This document shows positions 11,521 to 22,089 of a stretch of 64,000 nucleotides of DNA, piece by piece. A model generated the notes under the pieces. It had not been told where the DNA came from and did no database searches. It saw nothing but the letters and a program-made list of their open reading frames with translations. The first letter of the stretch is position 1. Every line of letters begins with the position of its first letter. This DNA is from Isoetes taiwanensis (taxonomy: Eukaryota > Streptophyta > Lycopodiopsida > Isoetales > Isoetaceae), in contig JAJEKV010000049.1 in assembly GCA_021234155.1 (NCBI GenBank), forward strand, positions 3,191,487 through 3,255,486. Reading direction: 5' to 3'. A program made the position numbers and the translations under genes.

Positions 11521-11756
11521 TATTAACAGTAATGAATTAAGGGATTAATCTCCCTGAACAAACACAATCAGTTTGTGCTTGTACACGTCATCAATCCATG
11601 TCAAAGGACATGATGATGTGTAAGTGTCCATGTCCATTCATGAAGAGATGCAACTCATGCCTCTTCACTGACTATGTAAAGCCATGATCCAGGATCTTTG
11701 GATCAATCATCAATCATCAATACATACAATTTTCCGCTTATTTCTGATTATTAACA
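11521..11756 (+). repeat. 3' LTR
   Basis: A 236-bp partner of the 5' LTR. It starts immediately after the polypurine tract and ends at the second GGCTG. Confidence 0.92.
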
Positions 11757-11761
11757 GGCTG

Positions 11762-12849
11762 CTCCCTGTGCAAAAACTGCCACGGAATGGCAGATCAAGG
11801 CGAAGATGGAAGGTCTTGGGTGTATTCCAATGCAAGGGCTTCGACAAGATCAGATAATTAGGGGGAAAAAAAATAAGCCATTCCGATGCAAGGGTAGAAT
11901 GGCAAAGATGGACTTAGGGCAGATGGTGAAGGGCGTTGCGGGCACTGGCTACATAGCCCATATCGTTATTGTGGAACAAAATATAAAGAATGGATTTTCT
12001 TACACAGAGGATTTTGATGGAGAGACTTCACTGCAAAAATAGGTGCAAAATCAGCTACAATGTTGGCAAAAAGAGTGCAAAAACTTACTGCCTAACAAAA
12101 CAGCGGAGAAAAGAGATGATCATAATAGAGAATATTTGATTCAGGCACAATATCATACCCACAAATTAATCCCTTCACCTCATCTTCTACACCCCAATGA
12201 AGGGCCTATGCATACCTAAGTCCATCATCAGCCAGGATCACCTCTTTAATCATTTCAATGTTGTAGATTAGATACTACCTGAGGCAGATCTATAAGTATA
12301 AATTGAGCTCCTAATCTAGCTGCCACAGGCCAGAAAGTCCTATTTCCCCATAGTTTTCTTGGAGATACCATGAAAGAGCCATGGCGGCCACAACTGAAAA
12401 GTAAAGCCTTTTGAGGGCAATTGGGTCATGGTTTCATTTTGTACTCCACAATGGCTTCCAACACCTCTTGTACCGCATCTATGCTAACTAACGCGGCCTC
12501 CTCAAATAGATCTCCAATATCTGGATCCTCCATTTGCCTGCAGAAACCCACTGCCCAATCAATTCCACTCAAGTTGATTCGGCAATAATTTTTGCACTCT
12601 TTTTTGCCAAATCAAGAGAACTTCAAAAAATATACCCCAAATGAAGGGTATTTTTATATGGTGGCTGAACAATTACAACAAAGTTGTTTTTCAGAAATAA
12701 CAGCTACACGATGCATCTTCTCCTCTATCATTTTATATTTTACCGAAAAAAGGCAACTTTTATTGAAATTTTTTTGAATCGGTGTTCCCCAACCATTATA
12801 ATATTCCACCATAGCTCAAGATAATTTCCTTTAGGGACAAATCAATATT
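11762..12849. other. Unassigned sequence
   Basis: The sequence just right of the LTR element continues the interrupted target (CTTTGGCTGCTCCC when the element is removed). Open frames such as 11806-12042 match nothing I recognise. The lower part may belong to the degraded gypsy element that follows on the minus strand. Confidence 0.25.
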
Positions 12850-14040
12850 AGAACACGAGAACACTTCTTAATCCTAGTGCCCAACTTTGACAAAAAGATA
12901 TCTTACATCACTCTTCTCCATTCAACAATAAATTCTCTAGCTAAAAGGTACTTTAGTCTCATATGGATATGTAGCCTATTGAGGCCAATGTGCCATAAAG
13001 TCTTGTGTGACTTCAATGTTGATAATGGCTTTAGCTTTAGCTATCACTTGCTAGCTTCCACAACATTCCAACTTCATATTGTGCGTCAGTATAGGGAAAT
13101 GTATAGCGCCTAGGGGGCGATAAGTTTCTTGTGGCTATAACCCTTGCTCATTCTTCATCCTAGAGACTTGCTTTTTCTCGCTCTTCAGTAGCATTAGATA
13201 TTTCGGCTATCTGCTTCAAAGGCTTGACTTCTTCTAACATATGCATTTGAGTAACTTCTTGAGGTTTGGGTGGTTCAATTTTTGTTATTTATCCCTCCCT
13301 GTAAAGACAATCCCTTATATAATGCTTTCTCCACATCTATAACATCCTCTCTTTGGTTTCTTCCTTTGCTTGAATTGATTGCCTTCTTCTTGCTTTTTTC
13401 CAAATTCATTGCTCTCACTATTGTACCTTCTTCTTTTAAAATATTAAAAGTATATGTATTTCCATTCTTTTATTTGCCTTTTTTTCACATCCACCTGGTC
13501 TGAAGTTTCCTCGTCCGAGATGTTTAACTTTCGAGTTTTAAATCTACCTTCCTCTCGACTATAAATGCCAACTTTGTAGCCTCATCTAAATCTATCGGAT
13601 TCAATATTTCCATCTTTACACATATGTCATCTCTACATCCACTGACATATTTTTGCGAAAGTTCATTTCCATCTAAATTTCTTATCAATGTTGCCAAATG
13701 GGTGAATTTAGAAGTGTAGAACAATTGTTTCATATTCATTTTGTATTAAATGGTCCCATGTGCTTTGCAGCTCAATTTGACAATTGGAAGATAGATGATG
13801 CGCTTAAATGCTTTTTGGAAACTTTCCCATTTGTCTACCTTAGGATCACACTCTTGTCTGCTTGGCACCATGCTTGAGCTTGAGCTTGATCCTTCAGACA
13901 AGTATCCATTGCTTGCAATCTTTCTACATCAGTTGCTTAACATGCTCGAAGAACTTTTTCCACTGACTTATAAAACTAACAACTCCAACTGGCTTCGTCT
14001 TTCATCCGTTGAAAGTCGGCATGCCTGCTTTCTTTAACTA
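12850..14040 (-). pseudogene. Decayed Ty3/gypsy gag region (zinc knuckle visible)
   Basis: Read on the minus strand, 13524-13739 gives a retrotransposon-gag-like segment (FTHLATLIRNLDGNELSQKY, then CVKMEILNPIDLDEATKLAF). Downstream, near 13331-13344, is a CYRCGES zinc-knuckle start after a basic KKPKRG stretch. Upstream (13740-14040) is more gag-like sequence with stops. Further downstream toward 12850 is probably protease-region remnant. Stops and frameshifts throughout mark it as dead. No LTRs were found. Confidence 0.55.
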
Positions 14041-14061
14041 CTTTCTCAACTTTGGTGGTGG

Positions 14062-15198
14062 TGGAGGATTTGTTAGTTGAGGATAATTACGTAGAAATAG
14101 CTGCTGGTATGTATCTGGAAGGAAGCGGTACAAAATAGCCAAATTTGAGAATTTGTTGTCGCTTTTCTTGTTTTTAACATATGAAATACATATTTTGTCA
14201 AAAAGGGCACCTTTCATTTATTCCGTACTTTTTTTGCATTTTAGATATTATACTTTGTGCCTATTCTTGACATAAACTTTGTTAATCGAAAATAGAAAAT
14301 ACACTAGAACATACTATGTCTATTGATGCAAGTATAACAAGATGCAACTAGAACCAGCCTCAAGCACAATGCACTTACAAACTATAGCGTGGTCAAGTGA
14401 TAAGACCCAATCTAGAGATAATGTCTCTAAATACAATCTCTTGCATCCGGTTCAAGAGATTCATATGCCATCAATAAGTTTGCTTGGCAACAGAAACAAT
14501 GCCAGGAGCAGAGAATATAATACCATGAAGGACATAGAGTCTTCGACATTCTCAAATGGACTACAACGACTATGGAGAGTCAAGATGGAATGCTCTTTTC
14601 TTAGTTGGATGCCAAGAGAATGCTGGTTAGACCTCCTCACGATCAATGGACATTTTGCAAAAGGTACAAAAGGTTCAATGGACATATTGCAGAGACACGA
14701 CGATCACAATGATGGCAAAATGCATTCACATGCAAATGCCTATGAATAACCTACCATTGAAGTATCGAAACCTTCAGATGATGCTCCTAAATCCACAAAC
14801 TACGAGCCCAATTCTCCTGTAGAATTTTTACTGCCATCTAGCATGCAGCAAAAGGGCAATTAATGTCAAGAAAAGAAGATATACAAAGCTGACATCATGG
14901 TATATTTTCCATAGCACTAGCAGCCACAATCAAAGGCAATTTTTCTGCCACCTTTTTCCACAATAACGTATTCCATATAGAGAGAAAGAAAGTTGTTTGA
15001 AACATAGTTCGTGGTAATAAACAGCTCTTAATGTGCCAGACATGTGTTGAAATAGAACCTATTTGAACCCATCATCGACGTTGAATGCACAGACCGATGC
15101 AAAAAATGGAGGCGCTCATAAATCTTGTGATCATAGTGATGCCCACTATTAAAGTACCTCCAATTAAATATAGGTTGAAGATGTCTCATTGCATCCCA
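14062..15198. other. Unassigned sequence
   Basis: Contains an open frame of 135 codons at 14342-14749 with no recognisable similarity, and the downstream end of the interrupted minus-strand frame described at 15050-15830. No RNA gene or repeat stands out. Confidence 0.25.
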
Positions 15199-15830
15199 AA
15201 CCGTCAAGGGAAAATTTAAAAAATGCCCCTAATTTTTTGCAAAATTGCGAAAAATACCCATGTTTTAAGGGTATTTTTGGTAAAATGATCATAACTTTTT
15301 TTTGATGATCCAAATAGGAATATGTCCTTCAGATGAATTATAGGTGAGAATGATATCTTTCCATTAAAACTAAAATCATCTGAGAGTTTGGAATTGTAAG
15401 TTATGATTACAATTTGTTTGTGTCTAAGATTTCACATAACTTGTGATTCCAGACTCCGATTCAGGTAATTTTAGCTTTGATGAGAAGATAGCATCCTCAT
15501 ATATAATTCATCTGAAAGATACATTCCTATTTGGAACATCAGAAAAAAGTTATGGCCATTTTACCAAAAATATCGCTAAAATAGGGGTATTTTCGCAATT
15601 TTGCAAAAAATTAGGGGCATTTTTAAAATCTTCCCAACCGTCAATAAACTCTGCAAAAATGGAAACGTATTTTGAGAATGGCCTGAATGAGTAAAACATA
15701 GCCCATGGTAAAACATATTTAACTGCAATTTATCAAATGGAATGTAGCGATCAACTAGTTGCCTGATAAGACACAAACCAAGAGAATCATCCACATCCCC
15801 GAGAAGCCTCCAATATAATAAGTTCTGCAC
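15050..15830 (-). pseudogene. Unknown minus-strand reading frame interrupted by a MITE
   Basis: On the minus strand a frame runs from about 15830 (NLLYWRLLGDVDDSLGLCL) to the MITE at 15635. It resumes after the MITE and one target copy (WDAMRHLQPIFNWRYF) down to a TAA near 15053. Ignoring the 428-bp MITE and one 9-bp target copy, the frame stays open for roughly 120 codons. The protein is not recognised. The insertion introduces stops, so the present copy cannot be translated whole unless the MITE is spliced out. Confidence 0.45.
15208..15635. mobile_element. Mutator-type foldback MITE with 9-bp target duplication
   Basis: A 428-bp element that is nearly one long palindrome. The left arm starts GGGAAAATTTAAAAAATGCC and the right arm is its complement ending ATCTTCCC; pairing is strong over at least 50 bp and continues weakly inward. 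The perfect 9-bp direct repeat AACCGTCAA flanks it (15199-15207, 15636-15644). Long inverted repeats with a 9-bp duplication are the signature of Mutator-like elements. No transposase is inside. Confidence 0.88.
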
Positions 15831-15844
15831 CTTAGATTATGAAT

Positions 15845-17182
15845 CTATCAACAAGGAGGCCCTGCATACATGGGTACTACTGAACAAAGACTTGGACACT
15901 GTGATGCCATCCACAAGTGATAACTTTATTGTAATCCACCAGAAGAGATGTTGCTCTAAGCTTTAATATTCTCTTTACAAGAACCCTACATGGATAATCA
16001 TGCAAGGTTCTTGTAAAGAGATTATCGGTGCAAAGATTATTGAGATTATTCTTGTAAAGACATTGAGGTTTAAAATGGCCAAAAATACATTTTATACTTC
16101 TAAGATATGTTTTTTGGGAAAAATATGTACGAAATTTTTATTAAAAAAAGTACAGTACCTATCCTTGACTAATACATGCTTCTTCTGTGCCTTCCTCCTT
16201 GTTCGCTTTAGTGGCTAGTCCATTGGGTTAGCAACTAAGAAATCTTATGTTAAGTCTCTGGGGGGTTTGTTATATGTCCTCATGGATGCTGCCAATGTGG
16301 CATGACGTAAAAATTCTATCTATTTATTTATCCATCTTTATAACAAAGCGTAAAAGAGCCTCTTAGATGATGCAACAATAAATAACTAGCACAAAGCCTC
16401 AACGATGGATGGATGGATGGATGGATGGATGGATGGATGGATGGATGGATGGATGGATGGATGGATGGATGGATGGACGCACGCACGCACGCGGGGCCAT
16501 TGGGCATTCATGACGAATGTCAATGACTGGATGAAAAAACTTAGATGGGCCCTTCATGAAATAGAACAATTGTTAGAGCAGAAACATGGAGCTTCATAAG
16601 ATCCATCATGAATTGGTATTTAAAACCTAATCCAAGTAAGCATTAACACATAAAATATCAAGGTGACACTATTATAAGCTTTCGCAAAATCATGTTCAAG
16701 ATACACAATCAGAAGATTTTGCCAAGACGGGCCCAATTAATTCCCTTATATGCAGCGGTAAAGTTGTTAAGGATGCACCTCCTAGGCAAAACTCACGACT
16801 GAGTTGTTGAAATGGCATGTCCGACTGAGTTGTTGACAGGTCTTTACGGACGTTATTCATTCATTCATTCATTCATACAAACAAACAAACAATGAGCATG
16901 AAAAACAGGGGCATGGACAAGCAAGTTATGGGCTATTGAAATGACAGATTGCAGCTATGTTCTTTGCTGAAATTTTAAAGTTCTTCTTGGGAACATTTCT
17001 AGAAATTCCAAATCGATGGGGCTGTCAATTTGTAAGCTTCTAAAATATTGGAGTTGAATGGGGACTTTGGTTATGACATACCTTATATATTAGCTTGATC
17101 ATAAGAGCTCATTTACATTAAATCTCAGGAATATATTTACAGGCTACAAAAAATAGTCTCTACAATCTACAAAGAGTGCAGG
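15845..17182. other. Intergenic, downstream of EXO gene 1
   Basis: AT-rich sequence with the (ATGG)n tract at 16404 and a short (ATTC)n/(AAAC)n run at 16856-16890. No gene seen. The part immediately next to 17183 is the 3' UTR side of the EXO-like gene. Confidence 0.35.
16404..16494. repeat. (ATGG)n and (ACGC)n microsatellite
   Basis: About 18 GATG/ATGG units followed by a short run of ACGC units. The apparent reading frame here (repeating MDGW) is only the microsatellite. Confidence 0.95.
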
Positions 17183-18145
17183 CTATGGTGAAGGATAAGC
17201 ACAGCTGCTAGTGGACGGATCCCACAAGGCAGGTAAAAGAAATGCTCTGCTTCCAACACCATAAGCATTGAAACTGGCACCACTCTTTTTGTCCACCAAC
17301 AGATCTCCTGGATAACCAGAGTAAGAACCCTTTCCAAATATGCCTGTGCAAGCTGTAGCAGCTTCTAATGGGGCCTTAGCATCTCCTTGATAGTATCCAT
17401 TGGTGAAAGGATTTGTGGCAGTCCCAGCAACTATGGTAGCAATGTTTATGATCATTCCGTCAATACCCACATCTCCATTTGGTGCAATCAGTGGCTTTGT
17501 ATCAGGCCCAAAATAATTTTTGGCGCTTGCAAATGGCCAGGCGCATTTGCCAGGGCATTGGGCTGCTGAGTTTCCAACCCAAGCATATGGAATTGCTTGC
17601 TTTTTATCGCTTTTGATTGAGGAATGCGAAGCACAAGTTTGCACACAGAAGCCTTCTACATTGACATCATCAGAAGTGAGGAGCAGATAGAGAGCATTTG
17701 ATCCTCCGGCAAAGGGCTTAGAATTGGATGCCTGCTTTACCAGATTCTCCATATCCAACTTCTTCAGATTTTTACCAAGCGAATACGAATCAGATGATTC
17801 TGCTCCCAATTTCACAGATTCCAGAACAGATTTTCCTGCAGCATCTTTATAGCCAGAAGTTTTTTTCCACCAGGAACTAACGGAGGGGGTTTTCCTATCG
17901 ACGGATGAAAATGATGCGAGGAAATCTTTGACAATAGCCCGTTGAGCAGGAGTGAAGGAACCATACCATATGAGATAAACATTGAGGGTTCCCTGGCCAG
18001 ACAAAAGGGGGCCTTTGTGGTAATTAAGCACCACAGAAGGCTGCTGCACAAGCTCGGCTAGATGGCGATGGTGAGAAGGCCTGGCATTTGAGAGTAGAAT
18101 AGAGGCACAAAACAGAGCAACAGAAAGGAGGACTCGGAAACCCAT
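17183..18145 (-). CDS. EXORDIUM-like / phosphate-induced protein 1 family, copy 1
   Basis: A 320-residue single-exon protein of the plant EXO/PHI-1 family. These are secreted apoplastic proteins linked to cell expansion and brassinosteroid or sugar response; the biochemical activity is not established. A signal peptide is evident at residues 1-21 (MGFRVLLSVALFCASILLSN, then ARPSHH). Family hallmarks follow: VLNYHKGPLLSG and NVYLIWYGSF near the N-terminus, YLLLTSDDVNVEGFC and CASHSS in the middle, YAWVGNSAAQCPGKCAWPF, and a GYPGDLLVDKKSGASFNAYG C-terminus. The cysteine pairs are conserved and the length is normal for the family. The MGF start is chosen because the signal peptide follows directly and the paralogue at 62268-63230 starts alike. 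It is intact and likely functional. Confidence 0.95.
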   Translation of the reverse strand: MGFRVLLSVALFCASILLSNARPSHHRHLAELVQQPSVVLNYHKGPLLSGQGTLNVYLIWYGSFTPAQRAIVKDFLASFSSVDRKTPSVSSWWKKTSGYKDAAGKSVLESVKLGAESSDSYSLGKNLKKLDMENLVKQASNSKPFAGGSNALYLLLTSDDVNVEGFCVQTCASHSSIKSDKKQAIPYAWVGNSAAQCPGKCAWPFASAKNYFGPDTKPLIAPNGDVGIDGMIINIATIVAGTATNPFTNGYYQGDAKAPLEAATACTGIFGKGSYSGYPGDLLVDKKSGASFNAYGVGSRAFLLPALWDPSTSSCAYPSP

Positions 18146-18229
18146 TTTGCAAATGATGTTCGGTTTCGCAAATGGCGAAGAAAGAAATATTAGACAAACA
18201 ACTTGGGAAATGAAAGGAAGAGTCCTCCA

Positions 18230-18236
18230 TTTTATA
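18230..18236 (-). promoter_or_regulatory. TATA box of EXO gene 1
   Basis: TATAAAA on the minus strand, about 85 bases upstream of the start codon and in a good position for a core promoter with a short 5' UTR. Confidence 0.7.
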
Positions 18237-18294
18237 GGCCCCCTTGTAACATTGAAGTTTCAATGTAGGTTCCATAACCCAGCCTGGAATTATA

Positions 18295-18304
18295 TGACGT
18301 GGCC
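18295..18304 (-). promoter_or_regulatory. ACGT-core element upstream of EXO gene 1
   Basis: GGCCACGTCA on the minus strand, a G-box/ABRE-like bZIP site about 150-160 bases upstream of the start codon. The other EXO gene has GACCACGTCA at a comparable place (63440-63449). Conservation in otherwise diverged upstream DNA suggests a shared control element. Confidence 0.5.
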
Positions 18305-18962
18305 TCACCTTCGCTTGGTCCATCATCTTTGTGTTGGTATATTTAATTTGATCATAGACATTTGCGATTAAGGTAAATTTCTAGGTACCAATTTAATTAA
18401 ACAAACCGGCAATATATGTTTCCTTCACGCCGACATGAACACATATCTTAGTACCCTTCCACTTCTTCATTCCTATTTTATCATCTGAATGCATGAATCA
18501 TTCATCTTAGGTACATAGTTTATAGCTTACGAGCGAACATGGCTTGTTTAATCCTTTGGCAATCAGTCCATGCTCCTTCGCCTTCTAACAATGTCTCTCC
18601 TTTCTTCAACATTACGACTATATATACTGATTATATACTTAACAAAACTATGTTGATTATGAACTCTTTGTTTAATGCCATAATGTACCTACCAATGTCT
18701 CCAATGGCCCGACATAATGTCATTCAACTTGTTCATCCTCTCAACAATAAGTCATTTCTTGAGTACTTCATTCTTTAGAGTTGACATGCATCGAGTTTCA
18801 CAACAATTAGGTCTATCCTATACACATGTTGCAACATGTCATTAGCAATTGATAATGATTATCATCCACTATATGAGATTTGCAGCTCCTCAACTGATGT
18901 TCAAAGCTTGGTCGATAAGTTATGGGATCTATTCCCACAGTGTCCTACTAGTTGGCCCACAA
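18305..18962. other. Unassigned sequence between EXO gene 1 and inverted-repeat element
   Basis: No intact gene. On the minus strand around 18540-18700 a short stretch is reminiscent of LTR-retrotransposon pol sequence but is too weak to call. Confidence 0.2.
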
Positions 18963-19721
18963 ACGAAATTTTGACCACCTTAAAATTTCGCCCTTTTTCG
19001 ACTCGTTTTTTTACAGTGAAAAAGTTTGTTGATTGTCTTTGCGGTTTTGGCGGCGCCGCTTTCTACTCTGCTTTTGCACTGCGCCTTCTCCTCTGCTTGT
19101 GCACTCTGCTTCTGTCGGTTTCAACCATAGCTTTGCCCTGTAGTCGGCCGGAACTGTAGCACGTCCTGTAGTCATAGATTTGTGGTTGCCCTGTAGTCGG
19201 CTGGAACTGGATGGACGATGGTCCAAAAAGGGCAAGATTCTTTCCTGCACTGATGTGAAGAAAAAACAGAGGAAATTTGGAATTTTTCACAGCAAAAACA
19301 AGGTGCAAACAGGGGATTTTTTTCACTATTCTTCCATGATCTTCCCCTTTCCGGGCCGATTCTTGTTTTTATTTTCTTTCTATCTTCTTCCAAACGCAAT
19401 GATCCTAATATCAGGAGTTTTTTCAGCTTTATTCTTCAGGAGCTCGTAGCTCGATTATTGCAGACGAGTCCAATCCACAGAATGAAGGCCTCCTGCATAC
19501 AGTGTAAACACCTATCAAATGTAATAGAGTGCAGAGTGTAAAATCAGAGCCGCCACCGGGCAAAGATACGATGCAAACGCCATAGCCATGGCTGGAAACA
19601 AGGCCGGAAACGCTGGAACCATAGCCAAGGCTGGATGGAACCGCTGGAAATGCCGGAAACGCAAAGCCAAGACTGGAATCAATCATGAACGGGCGAAATT
19701 TTAAGGTGGACAAAATTTCGT
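18963..19721. mobile_element. 759-bp inverted-repeat element (non-autonomous DNA transposon)
   Basis: Terminal inverted repeats of about 31 bp at 18963-18993 and 19691-19721 with one mismatch. Each contains GAAATTTTG-N-CCACCTTAAAATTTC, which is itself nearly palindromic. The interior is GC-richer and holds short repeated phrases (GTAGTCGGC(C/T)GGAACTG twice; variants of GGAAACGCTGGAACC around 19600-19670). There is no transposase and no clear target duplication. Its right end directly abuts a second, related inverted-repeat element. Confidence 0.75.
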
Positions 19722-19722
19722 C

Positions 19723-19857
19723 GGAGAATTTCACTCACCGTTGAAATTTCTCCAGGAAATTTCGAGCAGACCTGGCGGCACCACTCGCGGCTCCGGCCGC
19801 CGTGGCCCGTGTCAGTCCTGAATTTCCGAGAAATTTCAAGGTGAGTGAAATTTCTCC
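19723..19857. mobile_element. 135-bp inverted-repeat element next to the previous one
   Basis: Inverted repeats of about 30 bp (19723-19752 and 19828-19857) with core GAAATTTCACTCACCTTGAAA, allowing one or two mismatches between arms. The core has the same layout as the termini of the 18963-19721 element: a GAAATTT half, then CACCTT, then an AAATTTC half. The middle is GC-rich (CTCGCGGCTCCGGCCGCC). Likely a miniature element of the same superfamily. Confidence 0.65.
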
Positions 19858-21116
19858 TTCCTAAATACATATAGCAATGAGCCACCACTCTGGAGAACTC
19901 TTTAGCTTGTTGGAAATCGAGAATTTTCGGCACGTGTAGAATTTGTGCTCATTGGAGATTTGTTATTTCTTTTGGCATTGTATGCAATCATTTAGATACA
20001 ACAATCATTGCCCATTTCGTTTGCAACCTTACTCTTGCAATGACAAACTAATAAATACCATCTTTAAGAGAAGCATGGGCAATGTTGATATGAAGTTGTA
20101 TCTAGACACACTGCCTATATAAGATGGCCATTTGGGTTCACATATCGTTTATTACAAATGCTATATATGGGAAAATACAGGATATGTGGTTGCCTCTTAT
20201 AGAAGTAATTGAAGACATTGTTTTTTCCGCAGAGGAATGGGATAGAGTATGGAAACATTTAAGGCATACGATGCTTGGCATCAATTAAGTGATATGATGC
20301 TACATGCTTGATGAAATAAATTTAATCTGCTTAATTGATTATATTCTTTATGAATCAATATCACATTGCGCAAGGTTGTCATTGTGGACCCTATACAAGC
20401 CGAAAGATTTAATATAAGATGCCGATAAACACAGAATGTTCTACAATTGGACTTTATTCTAGAGTGCTCATTATACAACATTTTGAATGACGTAATAAAA
20501 AGCATTCTCTCACTTTTATATGAAATTAAATTATCCATAAAGAAAAAGGGCATTCCTTAGTTAAAAATTATTTGGCTTCAGGGAGGCAGAAAACATATGA
20601 ATGCAAATAGTGGAGTAGATCAAGTAGAATCTTTGCTTTTTCCAAGCATGTCATACAAAGCGCTCATCTGGAGCTGAAACATCATATCACGCAGAGGAGA
20701 GGTTCCATGCTCCAAGGGGAATTGAAGGGTAGAATACGGCCATATATTTGAAAGAAGATGGTGAAGCAAATTTTGGATTCGACCCGGGGGGGAGGGGATG
20801 AAGAAAGTAAATAAGATTTAGGAGACTGTAGAAGGCAGTTATATAGCAAATACATGGATATCATAATTTGATCATTATATTAATTTAAAAAAGCAAAACT
20901 ATCATTACCTTTAGGTTAGTACTGGATATTTGATATCATATAGCTAGAATTTGCTACCTAATTTTTTACATCCACAGACTTCACAAATAACTTCATTATC
21001 AAAATGCTCATTATGGCATCTAACAAAGAGCACTAAGGATTTTTTTAGAAGAGTTATAAAGGCTATGGAGGGGATAATGAAGATCAGTTTGAAGGACAGT
21101 CAACACCTATGTTTTT
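19858..21116. other. Mostly unassigned; possible 3' exon on the minus strand
   Basis: AT-rich sequence. On the minus strand, about 20770-20640 reads as a possible terminal exon (NIWPYSTLQFPLEHGTSPLR, then DMMFQLQMSALYDML) ending in TGA, but no upstream exons or family are recognised. Nothing else stands out. Confidence 0.2.
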
Positions 21117-21463
21117 CCCTATATTCTAAACGAGGTGAGCCCTGGACTACCTCGATCGTCGGATCCGTCCATCCTATAGCCTAGATCGTATGTTGGGGCC
21201 TCTGGGTGTGTTTCGTTTCAATTATGGTCATTTATTATTTGGGGTGCCTATGATTTTGAAATATGAAATACAAGTTCGCCTAAAATTTTAGAATATAAAA
21301 TAAGGAGACTCGACCAGAATAGTTCTTATCCTAATAAGAATGCTTTAACTAATGCAACCATCAAGCTGATGTGCTTATTCTTTCTATTGAACCTATGCTC
21401 CCCGTTAGGGGTATAGTCTATGGTCTCAGGAATGGTGATTTAAATGGATTCATATCCCCCTTG
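21117..21463 (-). repeat. Inverted, diverged copy of the ~440-bp repeat
   Basis: On the minus strand this matches the unit at 7276-7714 end to end, including CACCTCGTTTAGAATAT at one end and the GGGGGATATGAATCCA-like segment at the other. It is more diverged than the array units are from each other. It lies alone, so the repeat is dispersed as well as tandem. Confidence 0.7.
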
Positions 21464-21840
21464 AATGAATGAATAATGAATAAGCTGGGTTGTCTTAAAT
21501 AAATATATCAATATAATATTTATGTTTGCTTTGTTAGGGCCCAGGACCCAATTTTTTTTTTTTTTATTATAACAATCAACACATAATTACCATTAACATT
21601 AATTAACACAGCCATTGCATCCAACACTTTTAAATTAAAACCCCCTTTGGTTTGGGTGCATATTCACACGGGGGGGTGACTCTGGATATCGAGAGCTGTT
21701 GGATGGGCATATTTACCCATTATTCCTCTATCTAGGCCATTGATAGCGATCCTTGTTTGTGGGATATGCTTGTACAAATTTTTGTATACTGTATCACAAG
21801 GCTTGCAAAATAGTATAAGGTTTGAGGCAATGTACTAAAT

Positions 21841-21842
<2 letters not shown>

Positions 21843-21878
<36 letters not shown>

Positions 21879-22040
21879 ACGACAAACTTTATTGAAACAC
21901 CAAGCCAAAAGCCAGATACAACTACAGAGGCGGGAATAAAATCTCAGAGGATAGTCATGATCCTTTGAGTAGAACACCAGCCTAAGCAGTTCGTCTAATT
22001 CTGCTCTCGAGCCTATAACCATAGACCTTTGTACTAATGA
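21843..22040 (-). mobile_element. 3' end of a minus-strand poly(A) retroelement
   Basis: On the minus strand a segment with an AATAAA signal (in TTTCAATAAAGTTTGTC) is followed within ~20 bases by 32 A residues (T run at 21843-21874). This is the usual 3' end of a plant L1-type LINE or processed transcript. Its 5' limit is unclear because another LINE starts nearby. Confidence 0.55.
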
Positions 22041-22089
22041 AAAGCACGAGGAGCTGAAAAACTATGGAAACCTGGACTCCACTGTAAAC

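Larger units (their letters stand above)
9105..11756 (+). mobile_element. Complete non-autonomous LTR retrotransposon
   Basis: The left LTR is 9105-9335 and the right LTR 11521-11756. They differ at only a handful of positions (a 6-base CATGTC duplication and a few single-base changes). The 5-bp target duplication GGCTG occupies 9100-9104 and 11757-11761. The primer binding site TGGTATCAGAGC (9336-9347), typical of Copia elements primed by initiator-Met tRNA, abuts the left LTR. A purine tract TAAGGGGGAG (11511-11520) abuts the right LTR. The ~2.2-kb interior has no protease, integrase, RT or RNase H, so movement would need proteins in trans. The near-identical LTRs imply a young insertion. 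Confidence 0.92.

Noticed and set aside
16405-16599. Repeating MDGW protein frame
   Set aside because: Product of the (ATGG)n microsatellite; no conserved continuation.
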